Assembly (NCBI RefSeq): GCF_010685995.1
Contig: NZ_JAAGWK010000015.1
Location: 1-64,000 of the forward strand
DNA from: Goekera deserti
GTDB lineage: Bacteria > Actinomycetota > Actinomycetes > Mycobacteriales > Geodermatophilaceae
Length of the DNA stretch: 64,000 nt
Direction: 5' to 3'
Each line of letters begins with the position of its first letter. Position 1 is the stretch's first letter. Shown here piece by piece: positions 44,584 to 53,523 of the stretch. The position numbers were made by a program, and so were the translations under genes. The notes under the pieces were generated by a model, which was given only the letters and a program-made list of their open reading frames with translations, did no database searches and was not told the origin of the DNA.

Positions 44584-44600
44584 TGCGACTCTGTCGCAAG
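44584..44600. promoter_or_regulatory. 17-bp palindrome TTGCGACTCTGTCGCAA
   Basis: Two perfect 7-bp arms with a 3-nt centre, in the 186-nt gap between the divergent Ros/MucR-type and DUF1707 genes. It has the size and symmetry of a dimeric repressor operator. The binding protein is not known; the zinc-finger protein or a Fur/ArsR-type regulator are candidates. Confidence 0.6.
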
Positions 44601-44701
44601 AAGGGTGCCGGCGCAACGACCGGCGCGCTCGGGCCCCGTCGGCCCGTGGGGTCGGGCAGGATGTCGGCGGCACCACCGGCGCCGGCCCACGGGAGGCGGG
44701 G

Positions 44702-45256
44702 TTGACCGAGCAGCGCGGCATGCGCGTGTCCGACGGCGAGCGCGAGGCGGTGGTCGGCCGGCTGCGGGTCGCCATGGACGAAGGCCGGTTGGACCTGTAC
44801 GAGTACGACCGCCGGATCGCCCTGGCCTACCAGTCGGTGACCTACGGCGACCTCGAGCCGCTGGTCGCCGACCTGCCCGCGGGCGGGCTCCCGCCGCCGC
44901 CCGGGCTGCCGGCCGGCGGGCTCCCGGCAGCTGGGCTCGCGGCGTCCCGGTCCGGGGCGGGCCCGGCCCGGGTGCTGACGCCCGGGGTGGTGGAGGACAT
45001 GCACCTGTCGCTGAAGGTGCTGTGGGCCGTCTGGGGTGCTGCACTCACCATCAACCTCACCGTCTGGCTGCTGGTCAGCCTCTCCACCGGGGACGCCGCG
45101 TACTTCTGGCCCATGTGGCTGCTCGTGCCCGGTGTCGTGCTGGGCGGTGTGACGGTGGGTGTGCACGAGGTGCGCCGGCGCTCCGGGCCGACGCACACCG
45201 GGCCGTCGGGCACCGGGCGCGGCCTGCCGGCCGGCGGCAGCAGCGGACCGGCCTGA
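44702..45256 (+). CDS. DUF1707 two-helix membrane protein
   Basis: A 184-aa protein. The N-terminus has the DUF1707 (SHOCT-like) motif MRVSDGEREAVVGRLRVAMD, then EGRLDLYEYDRRIALAYQSV. A Pro/Gly/Ala-rich linker (GGLPPPPGLPAGGLPAAGLA) follows, then two helices at about 100-122 and 130-152. The TTG start follows GGGAGG; an ATG six codons later is an alternative. The function is unknown. Confidence 0.85.
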   Translation: MTEQRGMRVSDGEREAVVGRLRVAMDEGRLDLYEYDRRIALAYQSVTYGDLEPLVADLPAGGLPPPPGLPAGGLPAAGLAASRSGAGPARVLTPGVVEDMHLSLKVLWAVWGAALTINLTVWLLVSLSTGDAAYFWPMWLLVPGVVLGGVTVGVHEVRRRSGPTHTGPSGTGRGLPAGGSSGPA

Positions 45257-45340
45257 GCCATCGCTGTGACGGCGCTCACCGCGTGCCGGCCGGCGGCGGG
45301 GGCAGTCCCCGGACTCACCCCCGAGCACTGAGGAGACCCC

Positions 45341-45592
45341 ATGTCCACGCGAGCAACGGTCGGCGGGTGGCGTGCCGCGGTGGCCGCGGTGGCCCTCGTC
45401 GCCTCCCCGGTCGCCCTGGCCGCCTGCGGCTCCGGCGACAGCAGCACGCAACTGCCGGCCGACGACGAGCAGGCGCCGGACGAGCAGGAGCAGAACGAGG
45501 ACGAGAACGAGAACCAGCAGAACGAGAACGAGCCGGACGAGAACGAGCCGGACGAGGACGAGCCGGACGAGAACGAGCCGGACGAGAGCTGA
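45341..45592 (+). CDS. Small lipoprotein with acidic Asn/Glu/Asp/Pro repeats
   Basis: An 83-aa protein. The signal peptide ends in the lipobox LAAC, then GSGDSS. From residue 45 on it is almost entirely Asp, Glu, Asn, Gln and Pro, with three 5-residue units of the type DENEP at the end. The DNA under them is a 15-bp tandem repeat (GACGAGAACGAGCCG). It may bind cations at the cell surface, but no family is known. The ATG follows GAGGAGACCCC. Confidence 0.75.
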   Translation: MSTRATVGGWRAAVAAVALVASPVALAACGSGDSSTQLPADDEQAPDEQEQNEDENENQQNENEPDENEPDEDEPDENEPDES

Positions 45593-45673
45593 CCCCTGCG
45601 TCCCCGCCCCCGTCGATCGAGTCATGACTGCACCGGCCGTCTCACCGTCGTCGACCACCGGGCGGCCGGCGCT

Positions 45674-46609
45674 GTGTCGGTTTCACGAGCTGGGGCGTGC
45701 GACCGGCCGGTGGCCCCGGCCCTGGCCGGGGGCGGGCGGCCCAGCACGTACTGCTCCCTGGGCGAGCACAACCGCACGACCTTCTCCGCCGCCTCTCGCT
45801 CCCGGGACCGGGAGACCGCGAGGGCCGCGGTGTCCGGGCTGCCCGGCGGCGGCGCCGCCGAGCGGACCGCGTCGATGGCCTCGGCGACCCTGGCGGTGTC
45901 GGTGGACCGGCTGCAGCAGCTGCTCGCCGGGGTCACCGAGCAGCTGGGGGTGGCCACCAGCGCGCTGGCCGAGGTCACCGACGCCGAGAGCGTCGAGGCC
46001 GAGCGCGCCTCGGTGCAAGCCGACGCCCGCCGCGACGTCGCCGAGGCCGAGGCCCGCGCGTCGGCCGCCGAGCGGCAGCGGCACACCGCCGAAGCCGCCG
46101 CCGAGGCCCTGGCCGACGCCGAGCGCGCCGCCCGCACCGCCCGGGAGGAGCGCGACGCCGCCCTCGCCCTGGTCGAGACCGCCCGGGCGGAGACCGAGGC
46201 CCCCCGGGTCGACCTCGCCGACGCCGCCGCCCGCACCGCCGCGGCCGAGGCCGCCCGCGCCCAGGCCGAGGCCCAGCGCGCCGAGGCGACCGCGGCCCGC
46301 GACACCGCCCGCACCGGCGCCGAGCAGGCCGCGGCGACCGCCCGGGAGCAGGCCGACCGCGCCGAGCAGGCCCGCGGCGAGGAGCACGCCGACCGGCTGG
46401 CCGCCGACGCCGCCCGGGACGCCGCGATCGCCGCCGATCGTGAGGCCCGCGCCGACCGCGCGAACCTCGCCGCCGAGCTGGCCACCATCCGCCGCGCACT
46501 GGAGGACGCCCAGCAGCGGGCCGCGGCCGCCGAGGCCGAGACCGCCCGGCTGCGCCAGGTCCTCGCCGGCCGGGACGACGCCGGCCGGAACGGCCCAGCC
46601 GGTCACTGA
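45674..46609 (+). CDS. Ala/Glu-rich coiled-coil protein with degenerate zinc-ribbon start
   Basis: A 311-aa protein. The N-terminus reads ACDRPVAPALAGGGRPSTYC, followed by SLGEHNRTTFSAASRSRDRE, resembling the GRPxxYCS zinc ribbon found in many actinobacterial accessory proteins. The remaining 200 residues are a long Ala/Glu/Arg coiled coil, similar in style to KfrA-like plasmid proteins. The GTG at 45674 may not be the true start because the ribbon's first Cys pair is incomplete. The role is unknown. Confidence 0.65.
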   Translation: MSVSRAGACDRPVAPALAGGGRPSTYCSLGEHNRTTFSAASRSRDRETARAAVSGLPGGGAAERTASMASATLAVSVDRLQQLLAGVTEQLGVATSALAEVTDAESVEAERASVQADARRDVAEAEARASAAERQRHTAEAAAEALADAERAARTAREERDAALALVETARAETEAPRVDLADAAARTAAAEAARAQAEAQRAEATAARDTARTGAEQAAATAREQADRAEQARGEEHADRLAADAARDAAIAADREARADRANLAAELATIRRALEDAQQRAAAAEAETARLRQVLAGRDDAGRNGPAGH

Positions 46610-46739
46610 ACCCCGCCCGGCCGACCACCCCGCCAGGCCGGAGCCGGCTACACCGGCGCCCTGCTCACCACCTACCGGTGGGCGGTGCGTACGGCGGCCG
46701 CCCTCACCGTCCAGGGCCACCAACCATCCCGGTCCCACC

Positions 46740-47540
46740 GGCGCGCTGAGCAGCGTCGTCGAGCAGGCGCGGGCGGCCGCGCTGGAGGTCGCGGGGGGAC
46801 CCGGCCGCGGTCGGGGAGCGCCTGGGTGTGTCCGTCGAGGTGGTGGAGCCCACCGCGACGGCGTGCCGGCCGAGGCCCTGGGTGAGGTGCTCACCCACCA
46901 CTTCGCCGCCGCGCTGCCCGGCTACCGCGGCTGGACCTGAGCGGTCACCTTGGTCCGCGTGCCGGGGGAGGCCCCGCCGACCTTGGACGAGGTCGTCCTG
47001 CTGCCGGGGGAGGAGGCGCTGCTGCCGCCGGCCTGGGTGCCGTGGCACGAGCGGCTGCGCCCGGGCGACCTCTCGGTCGGCGACGTGCTGCCCAGCACCG
47101 AGGACGACGAGCGGCTGGTCCCGGCGTACGTGGCCGACGACGACTCCGCCGCGGACCCGGCCGGCCGCGTCGTCGCCGGGGAGGTGGGGCTGGGGCGTGA
47201 GCGGGTGCTGTCCCCGCACGGCCGGCGCCAGGCGGTGGCGCGCTGGCTGGCCGGGGAGTTCGGGCCGGCGGCGCCGATGGCCCGCCAGGCGCCGGGGTCC
47301 TGCGGCACCTGCGGGTTCTTCCTGTCGCTGGCCGGGTCGCTGCGCCAGGTGGTGGGCGCCTGCAGCAACGCCTACGCCCCCGGTGACGGCCGGGTGGTCA
47401 GCGTCGAGTACGGCTGCGGGGCGCACAGCCAGGCGACGCTGGTCGTGACCTCCGGTGCCCCGGCCGAGGTGGTCCGAACGCCCGCTACGACACCGCCGAC
47501 TTCGACGTGCTGAGCGACCAGGCCGGTGGGGCGGGTCGCC
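46740..47540 (+). pseudogene. Decayed DUF3027 gene
   Basis: Pieces of a DUF3027 protein appear in order but in different frames: VVEQARAAALEVAG, DPAAVGERLGV (after a run of G), LTHHFAAALPGYRGW, then a stop where family members have Trp (TGA for TGG), then AVTLVRVPGEAPPTLDEVVL, ACGTCGFF-like CGTCGFFLSLAGSLRQVVGA and SVEYGCGAHSQATLVV. Near 47480 the frame shifts again before NARYDTADFDVLSD. At least three frameshifts and one nonsense change show it is no longer functional. The 3' fragment from 46950 is still open for 187 codons. Confidence 0.8.
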
Positions 47541-47571
47541 GCACAGGCTGCTCCCGCGGCGCGAGCTCCGG

Positions 47572-49053
47572 TCACAGCGGGATGTTGCCGTGCTGCCCCC
47601 GGGTCGGCTGCACGCGCGCCAGCCAGCGGACCAGCGCCGCCCGGGTGCCGGCCGGCGTGATGACCTCGTCCACGGCGTCGATGTCGAGCGCGAGGTCCAG
47701 CCCGCCCTCGCGCGCCTGGTGCTCGGCCACCAGTTGCCGGAGCAGCACGTCTCGCTCGGCGGGCGCGGCGGCCGCCAACCGCTTGCGGTGCAGGATCGGC
47801 ACCGCCGCTTCGGCGCCCATGACCGCGACCTCCGCGTCGGGCCACGCGAAGACCGCGGAGGCACCCAGCGCCCGCGAATTCATCGCGACGTAGGCACCGC
47901 CGTATGCCTTGCGCAGCACGAGGGTGGCGCGGGGAACGACGGCTTCGGCGAAGGCGTAGAGCAGTTTTGCTCCGCGGCGCACCACACCACTCCACTCCTG
48001 CCCAACGCCCGCCAGATACCCCGGGACGTCGACCAGCACGACCAGTGGGACGCCGAAGGAGTCGCAGGTGCGCACGAACCTCGCCGCCTTCTCGGCACTC
48101 GTCGCATCCAGGCAGCCGCCCAGCCGCAGCGGGTTGTTCGCCACCACACCGACCGTCCGACCGGCCAGCCGGCCCCAGCCGGTCACCACGTTGGGGGCCC
48201 ACGAGCGATGCACCTCGAACCAACTGCCCTCGTCGAGCAGCGCCCGTACGACGGGGAGGACGTCGTAGGCGCGCCGGCCGCTACCGGGCAGCAGCCCGGC
48301 CGGGTCCGGCGCCGGGCCCAGGGCGCGCTCGTCGGCGACGCCCTGGTCGCACAGCAGTGCCACCGCCGCGCGCGCGGCCCCCAGGGCCTCGGCTTCTGAG
48401 TCGGTCACCACGTGCACCACACCGCTGCGCCGTCCGTGCGTGTCGCCACCGCCGAGCGCCTCCATGGTGACGTGTTCCCCCGTCACGCTCTTGATGACAT
48501 CCGGGCCGGTCACGAAGACGCGGCCCTGATCGGACATGATCACCAGGTCGGTGAGCGCCGGGCCGTAGGCCGCACCACCCGCGGCCGCGCCGAGCACCAC
48601 GGAGATCTGCGGCACCTTCCCCGAGGCCGCCACCATGGCGGCGAAGACGTGGCCGACCCCGTGCAGCGCCCGCACCCCCTCGCCGAGCCGGGCGCCCCCG
48701 GAGTGCCAGATGCCGACCACGGGCTGCCGTCGGGCGACGGCTTCCTGGATCGCCGCCACGATCCGGCGGCAGCCGGCCTCGCCCATCGCGCCGCCCATGA
48801 CCCGCCCGTCGGTGCAGTAGGCGATGGTTCGCACCCCGCGGACGCTGCCCTGCCCGACGACCACCCCGCACGAGGGGAGCTCATCGATGAGCGCCGTGTC
48901 ACCGTCGTCGAACAGCTGCGCGAGCCGACCGACGGGGTCGTTCGGACCGGCTTCAGGGGGACCGACCGGCTGGCCGTCCGCGGAGCGCGGGTGGGTCAGG
49001 TGCCGGTGCGGCGGTCGGGACAGGGTGGTCGGTGCAAGCTCCGTCGTCGTCAT
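47572..49053 (-). CDS. Acyl-CoA carboxylase carboxyltransferase (beta) subunit
   Basis: A 493-aa carboxyltransferase. Motifs include GRVMGGAMGEAGCRRIVAAI, GIWHSGGARLGEGVRAL, VVLGAAAGGAAYGPALTD and VLRKAYGGAYVAMNS; both oxyanion-hole regions are present. Such enzymes make malonyl-CoA or methylmalonyl-CoA with a biotinylated alpha subunit, which is not in the window. Dedicated copies feed extender units in type II polyketide clusters, and this is the last gene of the leftward cluster operon. Confidence 0.93.
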   Translation of the reverse strand: MTTTELAPTTLSRPPHRHLTHPRSADGQPVGPPEAGPNDPVGRLAQLFDDGDTALIDELPSCGVVVGQGSVRGVRTIAYCTDGRVMGGAMGEAGCRRIVAAIQEAVARRQPVVGIWHSGGARLGEGVRALHGVGHVFAAMVAASGKVPQISVVLGAAAGGAAYGPALTDLVIMSDQGRVFVTGPDVIKSVTGEHVTMEALGGGDTHGRRSGVVHVVTDSEAEALGAARAAVALLCDQGVADERALGPAPDPAGLLPGSGRRAYDVLPVVRALLDEGSWFEVHRSWAPNVVTGWGRLAGRTVGVVANNPLRLGGCLDATSAEKAARFVRTCDSFGVPLVVLVDVPGYLAGVGQEWSGVVRRGAKLLYAFAEAVVPRATLVLRKAYGGAYVAMNSRALGASAVFAWPDAEVAVMGAEAAVPILHRKRLAAAAPAERDVLLRQLVAEHQAREGGLDLALDIDAVDEVITPAGTRAALVRWLARVQPTRGQHGNIPL

Positions 49054-49131
49054 GGCATCTCCAGTGCGGTCCGGATGGCGGGCGATGGGACGTGGCCGAT
49101 CACCGGAACTCTGCGCGGCACCGGTCGAGCG

Positions 49132-49860
49132 TCACTCGGGTGCCACTCGCTGGCCGGTGGTCGGCTGGACGACGACGGCGGTGAGCGCCAGACCGCCGGC
49201 CACCAGCCACGTCCCATCGAGGACGTCGAGCCGGGGCTGGACCGGCTGCCGGGACCGACCCGCCGGAGTTGCCCGGAAGGTGCCCGCGGGGGAGAGCCGG
49301 ACGGCGACCTCGCGGAAGCCGGGACGCCAGCCGGTGGTGGGGCACACTGCCTTGAACACCGACTCCTTGGCGCTCCACAGCACCACGTCCCAGTGCGTCG
49401 CAGCGGCAGCCGCGGCCAGCGTGCGGAGGTGCGCCCGCTCCGCGGGGACGGTGATGAGGTCGAGCACGCCGGGCGGCAGGGGCCGATGCGGCTGGGCGTC
49501 GATGCCCAGCGCCTGCGCGACCCCGGTCCGGGCCACGGCGCAGCCGCGGTAGCCGGTGCAGTGGGTGATGCTGCCGACCGCACCGGCCGGCCAGGTCGGC
49601 GCGCCGGCCGCGTCGCGGAGCAGGGGAGCGGGCGGGAACCCGAGCTCGGCGAGCGCGCGCCGGGCGCAGCGGCGGCCTGTCGCGAACTCCGACCGGCGCG
49701 CCGGCACGGCGGCCGCCACCAGCGCCTGCTCCTCGGGGAAGAGTTCGGCGCCCGGATCGTCGCCGCGGTGCTCGGCGGCCGTCGCCCCTTCGGGCAGCAG
49801 CGCCCCGATCAGGCCGCCGGCCGCTGCCCCGCCGGACCGCCGATCCAGCGGCGGCCCCAT
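49132..49860 (-). CDS. Sfp/EntD-type 4'-phosphopantetheinyl transferase
   Basis: A 242-aa enzyme that attaches the pantetheine arm to carrier proteins. Motifs are RRCARRALAELG, VGSITHCTGYRGCAVA, ALGIDAQP with the Mg-binding Asp, and WSAKESVFKAV. The start overlaps the stop of the glycosylase gene (TGATG). It probably activates the acyl carrier protein of the polyketide synthase, expected beyond the right edge. Confidence 0.93.
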   Translation of the reverse strand: MGPPLDRRSGGAAAGGLIGALLPEGATAAEHRGDDPGAELFPEEQALVAAAVPARRSEFATGRRCARRALAELGFPPAPLLRDAAGAPTWPAGAVGSITHCTGYRGCAVARTGVAQALGIDAQPHRPLPPGVLDLITVPAERAHLRTLAAAAAATHWDVVLWSAKESVFKAVCPTTGWRPGFREVAVRLSPAGTFRATPAGRSRQPVQPRLDVLDGTWLVAGGLALTAVVVQPTTGQRVAPE

Positions 49861-50756
49861 CAGCCGGCGAAACGCAGGTAGTGACCCCAGTAGCCCTGCC
49901 AGGCGCCGTACCGGCCGGCCAGCTCGGTGAACTCGGCCTCCGTCACCGGCCGGCCGTAGACGCGGCTCGCTGCGCGCAGCGCCTCCTTGTCCGGCGCGAT
50001 CCGCTCCATGCGGCCCAGGCCACGGATGAGCAGGAAGGTCGCAGACCACGGCCCGACCCCGGTGATCTGCAGCAGCCGCTCGCGCACCTCGTCGTAGTCA
50101 CCGGTGCGCAGGAAGCCCTCGTCGAGCTCCGCCCACTGGCGGACTGCCGCGGCGATGTAGCCGGCCTTGCGGGCGTTGCCGATGATGCCCTGCAGCCGTT
50201 GCGCGTCCATCGCCAGCAGCTGCTCCAGGTCGGGGAAGGCCCGCAGCGGTTGCCCGTCGACCACCATCTCGTTGCCGCAGGCGGCCATCAGTGCGTGCTT
50301 CATCGTGCGCGCGACCGGCATCGGGACCCGTTGGCCGAGGATCGCCCAGACCAGCAGCTCCAGCGGCGAGGGGAACGAGACCTGGTGGTAGCCGTACAAC
50401 CGGGAGACCACCTGCCGGAAGGGCTCGTCACCGGCGCTGAGCGCGTAGAACTCGGTCAGGTCGTCCCGCAGCCCCAGGTACGAGGAGAGCCGGTCGGCGA
50501 GCGCCGCGACGACGTCGTCGGTCAGTGGCTGCGCCGACTCCAGCTCGCAGTGCACCCCTGCGCCTCCGGCCGCCCGCAGTCGCACGGCGGCAAGCGTCCC
50601 CCGCTCGCGCACCGCGCTGGTCAGCACGTCGCCCTCGGTGAGCTGCTCGCCGACCATCGCCGGGAAGCCGCGGACGAACCGCAGGCTGTGAGCGAAGTCG
50701 AACGGTGGCGTAGCAGGCAGCTCGAGGCCGACCCTGTTGATCTCGGTCACGGTCAT
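49860..50756 (-). CDS. AlkA-type DNA-3-methyladenine glycosylase (HhH-GPD)
   Basis: A 298-aa DNA base-excision enzyme. The N-terminus (PPFDFAHSLRFVRGFPAM) fits the AlkA-type N-terminal domain. The HhH-GPD fold follows: PSPLELLVWAILGQRVPMPV, the helix-hairpin-helix LLQITGVGPWSATFLLIRG (about 228-246) and the likely catalytic Asp256 in IAPDKEAL. It removes alkylated bases. The ATG overlaps the stop of the exporter gene, and the PPTase gene overlaps its own stop, so it is an integral member of the cluster. Self-protection against a DNA-alkylating product is the best explanation. Confidence 0.9.
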   Translation of the reverse strand: MTVTEINRVGLELPATPPFDFAHSLRFVRGFPAMVGEQLTEGDVLTSAVRERGTLAAVRLRAAGGAGVHCELESAQPLTDDVVAALADRLSSYLGLRDDLTEFYALSAGDEPFRQVVSRLYGYHQVSFPSPLELLVWAILGQRVPMPVARTMKHALMAACGNEMVVDGQPLRAFPDLEQLLAMDAQRLQGIIGNARKAGYIAAAVRQWAELDEGFLRTGDYDEVRERLLQITGVGPWSATFLLIRGLGRMERIAPDKEALRAASRVYGRPVTEAEFTELAGRYGAWQGYWGHYLRFAG

Positions 50757-52324
50757 CGATCCTCCACGGCGGTGGGACCGGACCGCGACGTCCCCGCGGG
50801 ACGGTTCCCCGGCTCCCGTCGAGCCGACGGTCGGGACGGCGTCGGCCGAGGCGCCGGTACCGGTGGCGCCCCAGCGGCACCGCGCCCGGGAGCGCCCGCC
50901 CGGACCAGCACGAACGCGGCGAGCAGCGAGACCGCGGCGAAGGCGGTCATGCACCAGAAGGCGGCTTGGAAGCCTGCGGCCAGCTGCGCGGCCGGCTGCG
51001 TCTGGTCGCCGAGGAGGGAGACGCCGAGCGCAGCGCCGACCGCGCCACCGAGGCGGAGGGCGATGTTGACCTGGGTGACGGCCTGGGGCATCTGCGGCGG
51101 GCGCACCGCCACGTACGCGGCCGTCGACGACGGGACCACCGAGAGCGCGTTGCCGATGCCGAATGCAAAGGTCAGCGCCTCCAGCAGTGCCAGCGGTGCG
51201 TGTGCCGGCAGCAGCGCGATCGGCACGAAGGTCGCCGTCGTCAGCAGGGCCCCCGCCAGCACCACCCGTCCGCCGCCGAACCGGTCGGTGAGCCGGCCCG
51301 CCAGGGGCAGCACGGCGGCACCGAGAGCGAAGCCGCACATGGCCACGCCGGAAGCGACCACGCCGTACCCGCGGATCAGCTGGAAGTAGAGCGCCAGCAG
51401 GACCAGCGCTCCGATCTGCACCGCCCCGGCGACGAAGCTGGTGGCCGCCGCGGCTGCGAACACCCGGTTGCCGAGCAGCCGAAGGTCCAGCAACGCCGTG
51501 CTGCGCGTCAGTGCCCGCCGCACGAACGCGGCCACGGCCAGCACCCCGACCCCCGACGACAGGAGCGCCGACTGCACCGTGCCGCCGCCCTCGCTCACGC
51601 GGCTCACCGCGAAGGTCAGGCACGGCAGGCCGACGGTGACGAGCATGAAACCCCAGCCGTCGAAGGTCGCGGCCGCGGGGCGGCCGGGCGGGATGATCCG
51701 CCGGCCCAGCCACAGGCCGGCGATCCCCACGGGCACGTTGATCACGAACAGCCAGGGCCAGGAGGCATGCTCGGTGAGCAGACCTCCGACGATCGGACCG
51801 AGCGCGGGTCCCAGCACCAGCGGGGTGCCGACTACGCTCATCACCCGGCCCAGGAACTCCCGACCCGCGACCTGCGCGATCACGGTCTGCCCGGCGGGCA
51901 GCAGCAGACCTCCGGCGAGGCCCTGCAGGACCCGCGCCAGGACGAGGAAGCCCAGAGAGGGCGCCCCGGCGCAGAGTGCGGAGGCAACGGTGAACCCTGC
52001 GAGCGACCAGAGCCACAGCCGGCCGGCACCCAGGCGCGTGGCGGCCCACCCGGCCAGCGGCAGGCCGGCCACCAGGGCCAGCAGGTAGCCGCTGACGATC
52101 CATTGGGTGTCCTGGAGCGTGGCACCGAGGTCGGCGGTGATGGTGGCCAGCCCGATGTTCACCAGCGAGGTGTCCAACTGGGTCATGAACGCGCCGACGA
52201 CCACGACGCCGGCCACCGGCCAGACTCCGCGCGGGACGGCTTGCCGCCGGGGCGCGGTCTCCACCGCCGGCTGCGGCGGCGCGGTGTCCGGGCCTGCGGT
52301 ACGGCGGAACTCGGTCAGCTTCAT
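50753..52324 (-). CDS. DHA2-family MFS exporter (14 TM)
   Basis: A 523-aa drug/proton antiporter of the EmrB/QacA type. Motifs include FMTQLDTSLVNIGLATITAD, GYLLALVAGLPLAGWAATRL, ARVLQGLAGGLLLPAGQTVI and motif C VLGPALGPIVGG. About 14 helices are predicted. It overlaps both neighbours (ATGA on each side) and probably exports the polyketide. Confidence 0.93.
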   Translation of the reverse strand: MKLTEFRRTAGPDTAPPQPAVETAPRRQAVPRGVWPVAGVVVVGAFMTQLDTSLVNIGLATITADLGATLQDTQWIVSGYLLALVAGLPLAGWAATRLGAGRLWLWSLAGFTVASALCAGAPSLGFLVLARVLQGLAGGLLLPAGQTVIAQVAGREFLGRVMSVVGTPLVLGPALGPIVGGLLTEHASWPWLFVINVPVGIAGLWLGRRIIPPGRPAAATFDGWGFMLVTVGLPCLTFAVSRVSEGGGTVQSALLSSGVGVLAVAAFVRRALTRSTALLDLRLLGNRVFAAAAATSFVAGAVQIGALVLLALYFQLIRGYGVVASGVAMCGFALGAAVLPLAGRLTDRFGGGRVVLAGALLTTATFVPIALLPAHAPLALLEALTFAFGIGNALSVVPSSTAAYVAVRPPQMPQAVTQVNIALRLGGAVGAALGVSLLGDQTQPAAQLAAGFQAAFWCMTAFAAVSLLAAFVLVRAGAPGRGAAGAPPVPAPRPTPSRPSARREPGNRPAGTSRSGPTAVEDR

Positions 52325-53523
52325 GAGATCCTCCCGGTCGACGGTGCCGATGTCGGTGGTGCCAGCCGCTGCGACACCCAGTCCGCAGCGGTGAGCAGGC
52401 AGGAGTCGAGCTGGTTGAGGCACACGTGCGCCTCGCGCTCGTGGACCAGCAGCTGCGCGCGGTCGCCCCAGGCGGCGTGCAGCCGCTGCAGGTCGACCAG
52501 CGGGAAGATGTCGTCCAGTGCGCCGTGGACGCTGAGCACGTCGGTGGTGGCCGGGTCGCGCCCGTCGACCTCCAACCGGTCGAACAGCTCCTGCACGGCC
52601 GCGGGCGACAGGTCGGTCCGGCCGCCGCTCAGCACGAAGGAGAAGTCGTCCTTGAGCCGCCGGGGCAGCCCCGCGTAGGGCGCCATCCGCGGCCCACCCG
52701 AGAGGTTGACCACGCAGCGGAAGGCACCACCCAGCCGCTGCGCCACCCGCAGGGCGATGTGGCCCCCGAAGCTGACACCGAGGAAGGCCAGCCGGCCGGC
52801 GTCCACGCCCGGCTCGCCGTGCAGTTCGGTGACCAGCCGGGCGACCACGCGCTCGGGGTCGGCAGGGAGCGGGGTCTGCCCGACCTGGAGGCCCTGTCCG
52901 GGACCTTCGAACAGCACGGCGGCGATACCGCGCTCGAGGAACGCCTCGGCCAGCGACAGCGGCTCCACCTCGGTGACCGAGTCCAGGCCGTTGCAGACGA
53001 CGACGCAGGGCAGCGGGCCCGGCGTCGAGGCCGCGGCCGGCGGTCGCAGCAGCCAGTAGCGCACGACCGCTGACCCGGGTCCTCCGGCGGCGACCTCGCG
53101 CTGGGTGATGTCGAGGTCCCCGCACTCGAGGCTGCGCTCGAAGGCGTCGCGCACCCGCCGGCGGAGCGCCGCCTTCGCTGCGGCGTCGTCGAAGTCCATG
53201 AACTCGGCCCAGTGGAAGCATGCGGCGGCCGCCCGGTGGGCCCGCGCCTGGCCGGCGACCGTCGTCGAGCCGGTGGCCACTGCCAGGTGGTGCTCGCCCC
53301 GGCTCACCCACCGGCGGCGCCACTCCGCCCAGAAGCGGGCCGAACCGAGGTCGAGATCGTCCTCGGGAAAGCCGTCGAGTGCCCAGGCGATGTCCCCGAA
53401 ATGGACCTGCGGGGCCCAGCGGGTGTGCAGGAACAGCAGCCGCGGGAGGAAGTAGCCGGCGGCGGCGAAGACGGCCGGGGAAACCCGCGCCGGCCGCGGC
53501 CGGGTGGCCAGGGAACTAGACAC
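52321..53523 (-). CDS. Alpha/beta hydrolase (FrsA-like)
   Basis: A 400-aa protein with a helical N-terminal cap of about 160 residues and a C-terminal alpha/beta-hydrolase domain. The nucleophile elbow is LGVSFGGHIALR, the likely acid is in SVHGALDDIFPLVD and the His in EREAHVCLNQLD. The layout matches FrsA and dihydropseudooxynicotine hydrolases, which cleave C-C or ester bonds. In this cluster it may release or cleave the polyketide. The GTG at 53523 overlaps the aromatase stop by 8 nt. Confidence 0.85.
   Translation of the reverse strand: MSSSLATRPRPARVSPAVFAAAGYFLPRLLFLHTRWAPQVHFGDIAWALDGFPEDDLDLGSARFWAEWRRRWVSRGEHHLAVATGSTTVAGQARAHRAAAACFHWAEFMDFDDAAAKAALRRRVRDAFERSLECGDLDITQREVAAGGPGSAVVRYWLLRPPAAASTPGPLPCVVVCNGLDSVTEVEPLSLAEAFLERGIAAVLFEGPGQGLQVGQTPLPADPERVVARLVTELHGEPGVDAGRLAFLGVSFGGHIALRVAQRLGGAFRCVVNLSGGPRMAPYAGLPRRLKDDFSFVLSGGRTDLSPAAVQELFDRLEVDGRDPATTDVLSVHGALDDIFPLVDLQRLHAAWGDRAQLLVHEREAHVCLNQLDSCLLTAADWVSQRLAPPTSAPSTGRIS

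Noticed and set aside
46950-47513. Independent 187-codon gene of unknown function
   Set aside because: It is the in-frame 3' piece of the decayed DUF3027 gene; conserved residues continue upstream across a stop codon and frameshifts.
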